From assembly GCF_024519285.1 (NCBI RefSeq), contig NZ_JAMZCY010000006.1:345293-409292 (forward strand): DNA of 64,000 bases, given 5' to 3'. The notes beneath the pieces are model-generated. The model made no database searches. It had not been told where the DNA came from and was given only the letters and a program-made list of their open reading frames with translations. Made by a program: the position numbers and the translations under genes. The stretch is from Cohnella sp. WQ 127256. GTDB lineage: Bacteria; Bacillota; Bacilli; Paenibacillales; Paenibacillaceae. Below are positions 8,137 to 17,500 of the stretch, in pieces (the stretch's first letter is position 1; each line of letters starts with the position of its first letter).

Positions 8137-10365
8137 ATGTTGAAGAGATTCCTAGCTGCAGTCATTACTATCGCAATGCTATTATCATCTATTCCTCAAG
8201 CTTATGCTGAATCGCCAGTGAAATCAGGAGCGCAAGAGGAAACACAAGGAAATTTACACAATGATGGATTGGTTGCCGTTTCCGGAGACTGGATTTATTT
8301 TATCAATCCGGATCAGAACGATGCGATCTATAAGAGACATAAAGATCAGACAACAATAACTAGAGTCAATCAGGATCGGAGCAAGCAACTTAATATCGTC
8401 GGCGACTGGATCTATTATTTCAAGTCGGTGGGCTATCATAGCGCATCCGAGAGCTATGAGTTATATAAGATCAGAACGGACGGCACGGGTAGGAAGAAAA
8501 TACCGACCAAAGAATCCCTGGACGATAGAGCCTACATGTACGTTGTCGGCGGTTGGATTTACATTAAGGATTTTAAGTTTTTCAAAATAAAGACGGACGG
8601 GACGGGCTATAAGGATTTTGGCTTATCCAGCTTGTATGATGTCGTTGTTGCTGGGAATCGGATCTATTATACGGCTGACAAAACAGTCATGAGCTTTGAC
8701 CTGGAAGGCAAAAACAAAAAGAAACTTTACGAGAGTAAGCTGGGGTATATCCCTGATCTCGCAGTCTATAAGGATTGGATATATTTTACGACGCTGGACA
8801 ATTCAATTAGGAGAATGAAGACTGACGGGACGGATGAAGCTCCTATATTGAAGCTATCGACTAAGGCAATCCAATATTCCATGTTGATGAACGTCGGTGC
8901 AGACGCCATTTACTATTCCGACGAAGAGCATGTTTTTAAAATGAACTTAGATGGATCGGCGAATGAGGAGATTCCTTTATTATCTGAAAGACGAGCTTAT
9001 GATATGAATCTCGCCTTTAATCAGTTGTTTTACCGGAGTGGAATCTCTGATCTGGTCAGAATAGGGGAAGATGGAGCGAAACGTAAAGTTTTGTTGAAAA
9101 ATATTGGGGCGTATGTCGATATCAGCGTACAGAAGGATTCGGTTTATTATATCCTCAGCAGCTTTAATGGTAAGGATCAGTTACGTTCAGTGGGCTTGGA
9201 TGGCTCCAATGATAAACATGTCCTGGATCTGAAGGAATTGTATATCGACGATTGGATCATTGCCAATGGGTATTTGTATTACTCGACGGAACACGGTACA
9301 GACAATACTGAAATCTATAAGGTTTCCTTGAACACCTTCAAGTCGACTCGGGTAGCGGAAATTACGGAGTCTAATATCAGATTAGAGCATATTGAGAACA
9401 ATTGGATTTATTATTCCACGAACAATTCGTGGAACAGTAAGTCGGAGGAGCCCGCTTTAATGCGAGTTAATGACAAGGGTACAAAATCCGCTGTTATAAA
9501 AACAAATCGTATTATGAGAAGTATTGACTCGTTCAACTTTACGAACGGGTGGGTCTACTATACGCAGATTAACAAGAAAAGCGGTAAAGAAGAGTTTTAC
9601 CGTGCAAGCTACGATGGGACGAAGGCTCAGAAGCTTTCTGATCGGTATCCTGTTGGCCCAAGTATCATACATGGAGATCGCGTTTTCTTCCATTATGGGC
9701 GCCAATATTATGTCACCTCAATCCAATCTCCGACAACCAAGCTGTTTATGTCAGAATACGTGAGTGAAACGAAATATAATAAGGGCTTCATTTACTATAA
9801 TGAGGGCAGATTGAATGGTTTGTTCAAGCTTAATTTGGATACGAAGCAAAAGAAAACGCTAAGCTTTGAGAATGTGATGAGTGTGCACACTTTTCAGGAT
9901 GGTTGGGTTTATTATGAATCTAGAGACAACCTATTCCTTATGAATCTTACTGGAACTGCCGAGCTCAATGTAACGACTGGCAAGGAAAACGTTGGTGTTA
10001 GCGCGATAAAACCAGATGAAGGTGAATCGAAATCTCTGGAGAAATCCGATGCAGAAACACCGGTGATGGATAGTCAGTACGTCACGGTTAAAGATGGTTC
10101 AGGGGATGTAGAGGTTGAGTTCGAGCTGAAAGATCGCTCTGCAGAAAGCATGAAGGATTTAAGAAGAATATCGTCTAAGTATTTATCCAGTGACGAAGTG
10201 ACAGAGTTGCTCTACTTTGTGGAGAACGTCCGCCAGCTTCCCTTAACGGAGCCCCCGTCTTTTGCTACATGGTTCATCAACCGTACAGAAAACAAGGCAA
10301 TACAGATCTTTTTCGGTACGATTATGACGTTGAAGATATATAAAGCAGGCGCAACACCAACATGA
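8137..10365 (+). CDS. secreted DUF5050-like beta-propeller protein
   Basis: A 742-residue exported protein. Residues 1-24 form a signal peptide ending QAYAES. The body has about a dozen short repeats built on the pattern DWIYYxx...LYKIxxDGTxxKKI, which is the DUF5050 type of propeller blade. The last ~110 residues (after KSLEKSDAETPV) are a different, charged domain. ATG 8137 is preferred over GTG 8131 because AAGAGGTG fits it. Function is not known; such proteins are often wall-associated or signalling sensors. It is a single-gene unit between two terminators. Confidence is high for secretion and propeller structure, low for role. Confidence 0.7.
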   Translation: MLKRFLAAVITIAMLLSSIPQAYAESPVKSGAQEETQGNLHNDGLVAVSGDWIYFINPDQNDAIYKRHKDQTTITRVNQDRSKQLNIVGDWIYYFKSVGYHSASESYELYKIRTDGTGRKKIPTKESLDDRAYMYVVGGWIYIKDFKFFKIKTDGTGYKDFGLSSLYDVVVAGNRIYYTADKTVMSFDLEGKNKKKLYESKLGYIPDLAVYKDWIYFTTLDNSIRRMKTDGTDEAPILKLSTKAIQYSMLMNVGADAIYYSDEEHVFKMNLDGSANEEIPLLSERRAYDMNLAFNQLFYRSGISDLVRIGEDGAKRKVLLKNIGAYVDISVQKDSVYYILSSFNGKDQLRSVGLDGSNDKHVLDLKELYIDDWIIANGYLYYSTEHGTDNTEIYKVSLNTFKSTRVAEITESNIRLEHIENNWIYYSTNNSWNSKSEEPALMRVNDKGTKSAVIKTNRIMRSIDSFNFTNGWVYYTQINKKSGKEEFYRASYDGTKAQKLSDRYPVGPSIIHGDRVFFHYGRQYYVTSIQSPTTKLFMSEYVSETKYNKGFIYYNEGRLNGLFKLNLDTKQKKTLSFENVMSVHTFQDGWVYYESRDNLFLMNLTGTAELNVTTGKENVGVSAIKPDEGESKSLEKSDAETPVMDSQYVTVKDGSGDVEVEFELKDRSAESMKDLRRISSKYLSSDEVTELLYFVENVRQLPLTEPPSFATWFINRTENKAIQIFFGTIMTLKIYKAGATPT

Positions 10366-10399
10366 GGGTAGCTATCCATGACAAAGCTAGCATATAAAG

Positions 10400-10448
10400 A
10401 CGTAGGGGCGGTCTCAAAAGTTAATCACTTTTGAGATCGCCCCTACGT
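10400..10448. terminator. bidirectional terminator between convergent genes
   Basis: A 21-bp inverted repeat (CGTAGGGGCGGTCTCAAAAG arm, loop TTAATCA) with only one G-U pair serves the propeller gene on + and the NlpC/P60 gene on -. Weak T or A runs flank it on both sides. Confidence 0.8.
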
Positions 10449-10462
10449 TTATGCTGGGATAA

Positions 10463-10957
10463 TTACTTCGAAGCTACTTCCTTTACTTCAGGCTCAGTAG
10501 CTACTTTGTTGTACGTATCATCGCTCATTACGCGACGCGCACCGAGGTAACGCTTAGCATAATAACCTTCGTCAAGAGAAGTAATCGTAACGCCTTTGGA
10601 TGCTGCATGGGCGAAATTGTTGTTACCCACATAGATTCCGACATGAGAGACACCACTGCCACTCGTATTGAAGAACACGAGATCACCAGGACGAAGCTCA
10701 TCAGTCGCTATTTTCTTACTTTTCTCCCAACTGAACATATCTTTCGAAGTACGAGGCAAGTCGATGCCAAGTTCATTGAATACATACCCGGTAAAGCCGG
10801 AGCAATCAAATCCCTTAGTCGTCGTTCCGCCGTAGTCGTAATCGATTCCGATCAGTGGTGCAACTGCTTTGTCTAGCTTGGAGTCTGCGAATGCGCTGCC
10901 TACTTGAAAAGCAAGAAGGACTGCTAGGGAAAACAAAAACATTGATACTTTACGCAA
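10463..10957 (-). CDS. NlpC/P60 cell-wall hydrolase
   Basis: A 164-residue secreted peptidase. The signal peptide covers about residues 1-24 (cleavage after SAFA). The NlpC/P60 catalytic residues are Cys52 in GFDCSGF, His105 in VSHVGIYVG and His117 in FAHA, so it should cut gamma-D-Glu-diamino acid bonds in peptidoglycan stem peptides. It has no LysM or SH3 binding domain, so it is a minimal enzyme. The leader carries a c-di-AMP riboswitch, a pairing well known for wall hydrolases of this family in Gram-positive bacteria: high c-di-AMP turns expression off. It is a single-gene unit. Confidence 0.92.
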   Translation of the reverse strand: MRKVSMFLFSLAVLLAFQVGSAFADSKLDKAVAPLIGIDYDYGGTTTKGFDCSGFTGYVFNELGIDLPRTSKDMFSWEKSKKIATDELRPGDLVFFNTSGSGVSHVGIYVGNNNFAHAASKGVTITSLDEGYYAKRYLGARRVMSDDTYNKVATEPEVKEVASK

Positions 10958-10974
10958 AACAGGTGACTCCTTCC

Positions 10975-11094
10975 AATGCCTACGAGGTTAGCTGGAGGGT
11001 TCGGTAGAAGGTTCCCCTATGGCTCCTGTGAAGCAAAGCCAATTCACCCGTACTAATGGTTCCCCCGTTTCCCGACACGCGGGAACTCGGCAGT
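10975..11094 (-). promoter_or_regulatory. cyclic di-AMP riboswitch (ydaO/yuaA type)
   Basis: Read on the - strand the leader contains the conserved blocks of this class in order: GGGGGAACC, GGGTGAATTGGC, GCTTTGC, then CTACCGAACC and AGCTAACCTCGTAGGC near its 3' end. The aptamer ends about 20 bases before the NlpC/P60 start, close enough to control the ribosome site or an overlapping terminator. Downstream gene type matches the class. Confidence 0.93.
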
Positions 11095-11311
11095 TTTTTG
11101 ATTTCATAACTTTATATATTCTGTTATTCTGACAAATTTCCTGCATCTTCTAAATGAGAATTCCTTAATCTGGACTTATAAACTCGCGATGAATGCCCTC
11201 CTGTCGCCTATATTTATCCCATAGATAATAACGCCAAACCCCGGCAGCAGCCAACAAAAGGCGCAACCGGGGTGTGTCCCGTGTCTAATATTATCGATTG
11301 GGACAAGGAGC

Positions 11312-12127
11312 TTACGACTCCGTTGTACTCCATACCTGATACTGTGAAGCGGAAGTCCACAGCTTAAGAAGGGAGCGTACGAAGTGGAAAGCTTGATGCA
11401 GCGCTACGGCGAGAAATCCCGACCAGAAAAAGGAGATAGCCCAGGCTGTAGCGAACACTGCCAATCCGACGCCGAGCAAGATGAATGAAATTCCTAGCAG
11501 AGGGAGCACCCGACGAAGTGCCAATCCTAGACCCTTGAAGATCCCTTCTTGCGAGGCCGCCCCGAACTGCATAAATTGAAAGAGGAGATGAATGATAAAT
11601 CCGAATACCATCCATGCGGCGGCATAGGGGAGTAATCCCTGAAGCCAAGCAGTCAGAGAAGACTCTGAGAAAAATAGGTCTTTGGCAAGTGGCAGCAGCC
11701 ATATTGCGGGAAGCAGCACTAGACCATTCTCTATCCAGTAGAGTAGGGTTACCGGCTTCCAAACCTGTTTCATCCCGGACAACACTCGAGTTCCTTCTCC
11801 TTCCACAGCATGATAGAAGGAGAAGTAAACACCAGCATTGAACAGAGGAGTTAGCACCATCCGTAGGAGAAGTAATCCGCCTAGCATCCAAAGAACCTCG
11901 TTGATAAGGTCTGTCTTGAGTAGACGGAATTGGGCTTCAATGAGGAACAGATGAGCTGCGTCAGAGTTTGGGTGCTGATCCGGATAACGCGCTAAGATGG
12001 GCGTTACAACCGAATCAATGAACCGGTATAGAAAAAATCCCCATAACAAGCGATACAGAAAAAGCAGAACCAATACATACTTATGCCGAACGGTCATGTC
12101 CCATCCCATTTTTAATCGTTGACGCAT
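11312..12127 (-). CDS. multi-pass membrane protein of unknown function
   Basis: About 271 residues with some five to six hydrophobic segments (for example YVLVLLFLYRLLWGFFLYRFI near the N terminus and LGISFILLGVGLAVFATAWAI near the C terminus). No enzyme motif was recognised. I place the start at ATG 12127, where GGTGAGGTG lies 7 bases upstream; this leaves a 10-bp gap after the M1 peptidase gene, so the two are one operon. An upstream start at 12169 would overlap the peptidase gene and lacks a good ribosome site. The co-transcription suggests a partner role for the membrane-associated peptidase, but that is inference. I see no strong terminator; a weak GC-rich hairpin lies at 11236-11275. 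Confidence 0.6.
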   Translation of the reverse strand: MRQRLKMGWDMTVRHKYVLVLLFLYRLLWGFFLYRFIDSVVTPILARYPDQHPNSDAAHLFLIEAQFRLLKTDLINEVLWMLGGLLLLRMVLTPLFNAGVYFSFYHAVEGEGTRVLSGMKQVWKPVTLLYWIENGLVLLPAIWLLPLAKDLFFSESSLTAWLQGLLPYAAAWMVFGFIIHLLFQFMQFGAASQEGIFKGLGLALRRVLPLLGISFILLGVGLAVFATAWAISFFWSGFLAVALHQAFHFVRSLLKLWTSASQYQVWSTTES

Positions 12128-12137
12128 CTCATTCACC

Positions 12138-14132
12138 TCACCATGCCATTGTTCCGAGCAGTCCTTCAATGATTTGTGTTATGCCAGTGACCGTTCGTGT
12201 ACGTTTCTCTTGGGGAATGTCGCCCTTGAGATAGTTGTTATATCTGCGATTGTCGAGCACAACATTAGTGTTAGGATCAATTGCTGCATAGATTAACGGA
12301 GTATCTGATTGAAGCTTCAACTGTACGTGACTTTGCACACCGTCCCATTTCTTGCGGACCGATTGTCCGTCCTGGAATTGCAGCCAGATCGATACCGGTT
12401 GAGGGCTCCCACCATCGCGTCGGAGTAGTACAATGCTCTCATATCCATTAGCAGTTTTATTCGTAGTAATGGTTTGGACAGAGAAATCGGCCATCTGCCC
12501 TTGCTGGACATAAGCTTGGAAGAAGTCGGTCCACTTCGTCTTCGTTACGCTCTCAACGACCCTCTGGAAGTCGGAGGAGGAAGGATGCTTGAATTTATAC
12601 TTTTGAAAATAGGTGCGCATGATCTTACTCATCGTCTTATCTCCGACTTGCCGTTCTAAGGAGGAAAGCACGAGCTTACCCCGCAAATAGACATTTTCGG
12701 CATAGCCGCCAGATGAGCTGTAACGCCAGGAAGCTTGATTAAGCGGTTCAGGGTGGGTCATATAGCTAGCCTCGACCGGAAGGTTAGGAACCACGCCATA
12801 GATCGTGGACATTAGCTTATCTTCGGTGTAGGAGGTGAAGCCCTCGTCCAGCCATGCTTCCTCGAACTCATTGGAGGCAACTAAGCCATACCAATATTGA
12901 TGAGCAATTTCGTGGACAAGTGTTCGCTCTAGCTCGTAGCCGGGATTGCTATCCTGTGCCGATGCGGCTGTAACTAATGACGGGTATTCCATTCCGCCTG
13001 CGCCATTGCCTTCTGCTGGAGGGACGACGACTGACAATGTGGAGTAAGGATACTCGCCGTACCATTGTCCAAGCTTAGCAAGTGCAGATTTGGCTGCATG
13101 CATGTAACGATCCTTTAAGTCCTTGTGCAGGGGGTCCAGATAAAGCTTAATGCGTACGCCTGGAATTCCAGGCGAGGAGAAGGAATCCTCGATGTATTCG
13201 AATACAGGAGAAGCAGACCAAGCGAAGTCATGGACATCATCTGCGTAAAATTGGAACGTTTTGCGACCACCTGAGACGGCGGGTGCTTTCGTCTGGAAGC
13301 CAGTAGCGGCAACCTGATAGGTGTCAGGAACATTAATGCGGACGCTATAAATTCCGAAATCAGAATAGAACTCTGAGTTGCCATGATATTGATGCAAATT
13401 CCATCCTTCGGTCGCCCGTCCCCGCATTCCCGCAGTTTCGTACACGGCTATTTTCGGGAACCACTGTCCTGCCATTACGAAATCTCCAGCTTTACCCATT
13501 CTAGCGAATACATCAGGCAGCTTTACCGTGTATTTCATGCGAAGGGAAATGGACGAGCCAGGCTTGACCGGCTCAGGAAGTCGAAAAGTCACCAAAGTCC
13601 GGTCACTCTTGTTCCCATCATCTGGCTGAACATAATGGAGACGGGGCATCAGCGTTTCTCCTTCCTCGGTCGTTAAGGAAGTAAGTGCCATGTTCCCATA
13701 GCTTCCATCTTTCATTTTGTCACCGCGGAGCTGGCCTTTGGATTCTTTAATGAATGTGCTTCCAGGCGCAAAGGCATTGGGGTACAGGTGGAAATAAAGC
13801 TCGGACACGGCATTGCGGCCTGGATTGGTCCAGGTTACGCTTTGCTCTCCGATTAAGCTCCCACTCTGTTCATCCAAGGTAACGGAAATATGGTATTCCG
13901 TTACGCGGTTGCTGAGTACGGCAGCTTGAAGCTTCTGGGGAATATCAGGTACCGGATCGGCTTTAGGTACATTCGTAGGAGGATTGGCGATAGCCGGTAA
14001 CTCGGATATTGCGGAAGCTGGTAAAGCATATTGGTCTACCCATGCGTCGGCAAACCCGAATCGAACAGAAAATACAAGTACAGCAGCGGCAGCGACGAAA
14101 AGTAACATTCGAAGTGATCTGCGCTTAGGCAT
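12138..14132 (-). CDS. M1-family (gluzincin) metallopeptidase
   Basis: A 664-residue zinc peptidase. An N-terminal hydrophobic segment (LRMLLFVAAAAVLVFSV) anchors or exports it. The zinc site is HEIAHQ (His407, Glu408, His411) with the third ligand Glu430 in AWLDEGF, the HEXXH-x18-E pattern of M1. The exopeptidase motif GAMEN appears as GGMEY, which occurs in divergent members. The N-terminal half carries the M1 beta-sheet domain. ATG 14132 is chosen because GGGAGGG lies 8 bases upstream. It likely trims peptides at the outer membrane face; substrate unknown. The following membrane-protein gene is in the same operon. Confidence 0.85.
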   Translation of the reverse strand: MPKRRSLRMLLFVAAAAVLVFSVRFGFADAWVDQYALPASAISELPAIANPPTNVPKADPVPDIPQKLQAAVLSNRVTEYHISVTLDEQSGSLIGEQSVTWTNPGRNAVSELYFHLYPNAFAPGSTFIKESKGQLRGDKMKDGSYGNMALTSLTTEEGETLMPRLHYVQPDDGNKSDRTLVTFRLPEPVKPGSSISLRMKYTVKLPDVFARMGKAGDFVMAGQWFPKIAVYETAGMRGRATEGWNLHQYHGNSEFYSDFGIYSVRINVPDTYQVAATGFQTKAPAVSGGRKTFQFYADDVHDFAWSASPVFEYIEDSFSSPGIPGVRIKLYLDPLHKDLKDRYMHAAKSALAKLGQWYGEYPYSTLSVVVPPAEGNGAGGMEYPSLVTAASAQDSNPGYELERTLVHEIAHQYWYGLVASNEFEEAWLDEGFTSYTEDKLMSTIYGVVPNLPVEASYMTHPEPLNQASWRYSSSGGYAENVYLRGKLVLSSLERQVGDKTMSKIMRTYFQKYKFKHPSSSDFQRVVESVTKTKWTDFFQAYVQQGQMADFSVQTITTNKTANGYESIVLLRRDGGSPQPVSIWLQFQDGQSVRKKWDGVQSHVQLKLQSDTPLIYAAIDPNTNVVLDNRRYNNYLKGDIPQEKRTRTVTGITQIIEGLLGTMAW

Positions 14133-14306
14133 ACGGATAACCCTCCCGTTGACAAGCATCTACGAGATATATATGTGGGTTGTCCGCAGATTATATCTGT
14201 ACGTCGTGAGGAATGTGAGATTGATGCTGAGATTATTATTTAGCGTACGAGAGGGGCAAAGGGGTTCGAAATAACTATTTTTATGACAAATGCTTGTGCA
14301 ACTTTT

Positions 14307-14320
14307 GTGCAAACGTTACC
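14307..14320 (+). promoter_or_regulatory. half-conserved LacI-family operator
   Basis: GTGCAAACGTTACC shares the core GCAAACGTT with the perfect palindrome 215 bp downstream. It lies upstream of the promoter, so the pair could allow looping by one repressor. Confidence 0.4.
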
Positions 14321-14391
14321 AAACTGGCGTTTAAGTGAATCCAGGTGTTGAAAAGAGAGGAAAAGGATCAGAATTATACGAATATTTTGGA

Positions 14392-14421
14392 TTGACAGCG
14401 CTTTATTTGGAGATGTAATAT
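14392..14421 (+). promoter_or_regulatory. sigma-A promoter of the amylopullulanase gene
   Basis: Perfect -35 TTGACA (14392-14397), 18-bp spacer and -10 TAATAT (14416-14421). Confidence 0.75.
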
Positions 14422-14435
14422 ATTAAACGAGCATT

Positions 14436-14449
14436 GGAAACCGCTTTCA
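14436..14449 (-). promoter_or_regulatory. catabolite-responsive element (cre)
   Basis: On the - strand TGAAAGCGGTTTCC matches 13 of 14 positions of the CcpA-binding consensus. It sits about 10-20 bp after the predicted transcription start, the classic position for repression by roadblock when glucose is present. Confidence 0.75.
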
Positions 14450-14521
14450 CAACTTGTTTTACTCGGCATAGATGGAATGGAAAGTGTAGCAAGAGTGGTT
14501 TTCGGGTTGTTATGCCATTTT

Positions 14522-14537
14522 GCGCAAACGTTTGCGC
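14522..14537. promoter_or_regulatory. perfect 16-bp palindromic operator (LacI/MalR type)
   Basis: GCGCAAACGTTTGCGC is a perfect palindrome with the central CG pair usual for LacI-family sites. It lies in the 5' untranslated region 57 bp before the start codon. A maltose/starch repressor is the likely binder; its gene is not in the window. Confidence 0.7.
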
Positions 14538-14593
14538 GATTAATTGGTGGAAAACGAAGTGGAGTTAGCTATAAAAAGGGGAGGTAAAGGGTA

Positions 14594-17500
14594 ATGAAGG
14601 TTGGAATGAGAAGGAAGAAGATGTTTGCCATCTTGATGGCGCTTGCTCTTGTTGTATCGTCTTTTGGTGTTGCTCCGTCACGGGCAAGTGCGGGTGCTCC
14701 AACTACGGCTACAATAGTTGGTAGCTTACAAATGGCATTGGGCCATACCGGAAATTGGGATCCTACAGCTACAGCAACGAAAATGGAAGATGTGGGCAAT
14801 GGCAACTATAAGTTTACTGGGACGCTTCCTGCCGGTAGTTATGAGTATAAGGTTGCCATTAATGGTGCTTGGGCCGAAAGTTATGGCTACTATAGCTACA
14901 CCAATCCTGCTAAAACAGGAACGGACAATATCATTCTTACTTTACCTACAGAGACAGCTGTAACTTTCTATTACAACCACGTTACTCACAAAATTGCGGA
15001 TTCAACCTATTACAATCCGATCGAAGAGAGCAAGCTTCCTCGTGTGGTGGGCACTGTCCAGCTTGCATTAGGGGATTCGGATAATTGGAATCCTGGAGTT
15101 GCGAGTACACTTCTTACCGATCCGGATTTCGATAATGTGTACTCAGTGACAAAGTCTGTGTACCAAGGAACGTTTAACTATAAGATCGTATTGGGATCGG
15201 CATGGGGTGAAGAATATCCAAGCGTGGATAAAACGTTTGCCCTTCCACAGGAACTCCCTGTCACATTTAAGTACAACGCCATTACTCACGACGTAGCTGC
15301 CGATTTTATTCTGCCTCCGACTTCTGGAGGAGGGGGAGCTTCGAGTAGTGTGCCCACGGGTCATTTGCGAGTTCATTATAATGGTCCCACTACGGATATG
15401 GGATTGTGGTTGTTTAATGATGTCTTAACTCCGTCTGTAACGTGGTCAAGTGATGCCACTCCTTTTATTGCGGAACAACAGGATAACTACGGTGCATATC
15501 TTGATATTCCAATGAAAGAAAATGCACAAAAAATTGGCTTAGTCGTCGTTAACCGGATTAATCAATCCAAAGACGGTGGAGATAAGGTGTTTGCACTCAC
15601 ATCGTCTGCAATGAACGAAGTGTGGCTCAAGCAGGGGTCTGATGTGGTTTCCCCTTATGAACCTGCAGATCTGGCAGCAAATACGATTCGAATTCACTAT
15701 ACAAGAGCAGATCAGAACTACGGCTCATATGGTCTTTGGTTGTTTGATGATGTTCTTGTGAAGTCGGAGGCGTTGGGAATCTGGCCGACAGCCGCGACTT
15801 CCTTTACGGCGGATAAAACGGATCGATATGGTGCTTATATTGATGTTCCTGTCCAACTAAATGCCAAAAAAATTAGCTTTATCGCTTTAGATAAAACTAA
15901 TGGCGTTAAAGATGGGGATACAAAAACCTTTAGCCTTCTTGATCGATACAATCATGTTTGGATCAAACAAGGTGACAATAACGTATACATTTCCCCTTAT
16001 GGAGATTTGCCTATCGGTCTTGTCACTGCGGAGGTCGTATCCCTAAGCAAAATCCTTCTTTCATTCACCATGACTGAAGGCTTGGACGTTACGGCACTGA
16101 AGAATGAAATTACAATTAAAGATAAAGACGGAGGTACTGTTAGCGTAGGTAATGCAGTTATTAAAGACGCGAATACAGTTGAGCTTACTGCCAGCATTGA
16201 CCTAGATAAGCTCCCGCTCAGCATCACTTATTCTGGAAAAACCGTCTCAGCCTCTTCCGGTTGGAGAATGCTCGACGAGTTGGACAGCTACAGTGACGAT
16301 GACCTTGGGGCGACTTATAACGAGGATGGAACCACGACACTGAAGATCTGGGCGCCGACAGCTACCTCAGTTACGGTAAACCTTTATGACAAAGCGGACT
16401 CGTCTGTAAATATCGGCAATCTCCCTTTAATCAAGGGGGAGCGAGGAATTTGGTCCGAAAACATTACGATATTAGACGAAGATGAAAACCCTATGGATAC
16501 GAAGGGCTACTTCTATCAATACGAAGTAACGAATAACGGCGTAACAAAGCCGGTACTTGATCCTTATGCGAAATCCATGGCGCAGTTCACGGTTAATTCT
16601 AAGGGAGAAGCTGGCCCTGATGGTGATCTCGTAGGTAAAGCTGCAATCGTGGATTTGAAAGGAACGGATCCAGAAGGTTATGATTTTGCACAAATTGCAG
16701 GATATGAGAAGAGAGAAGATGCAATTATTCTCGAAATGCATGTCAGGGATTTTACGTCCGATCCTTCGATTGAAGGCGATTTAGGCGACGCGAGATGGGG
16801 CTCCTACTCTGCATTTGCCAAGAAGCTAGACTATATTAAGGCGCAAGGTGTTACCCATATTCAACTTATGCCTGTCATGGCTTGGTATTATGGGGATGAA
16901 TCCAAGATGGGTGATAGAGAGCTGGATTACTCGGCTAAGGACAATGAATACAATTGGGGCTATGATCCTCACAACTATTTTTCGCCGGATGGCGCTTATT
17001 CCGAAGACGCCACTGACCCTGAGCTAAGAATCAAAGAATTAAAGGGAATGATCGATGCGATACATGATGCCGGAATGGGCGTTCTTCTGGACGTTGTTTA
17101 TACCCATATGGCAAAAACAGATTCGTTGAACGACATTGTACCAGGCTATTATGCTTGGCAGGATCCTAATGGTAATTTCCTTGGCACTTTCGGCAATATG
17201 CTTGCAACCAATCATAAGATGGCAGAGAAGCTGATGGTCGATTCCGTCAAATATTGGTTTAATGAGTACAAAATCGATGGTATGCGTTGGGATATGATGG
17301 GCTACGCGACCTATGATTCTGTGCAAAATGCCTATAATGCAGCAAGTGCTATCAATCCGAATGCGTTGTTCATTGGTGAAGGCTGGAGGGACTTCGCAGG
17401 TGATAAAGCTGATCCGTCCCTTGCCGGTCAAGGGGCAACCCAGGATTGGATGGATAAAACGGATGACGTTGGTGTATTCTCCGATGAGATTCGTAATGAA

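Noticed and set aside
11236..11280. Terminator of the membrane-protein/M1 peptidase operon
   Set aside because: The CCCCGG/CCGGGG pairing is only 6-7 bp with a large loop and no T run on the - strand; too weak to list as a feature.
11364..11891. 175-codon frame inside the membrane-protein gene
   Set aside because: Same strand, other frame, low-complexity Arg/Ser composition; the frame at 11312-12127 has membrane helices and a good start.
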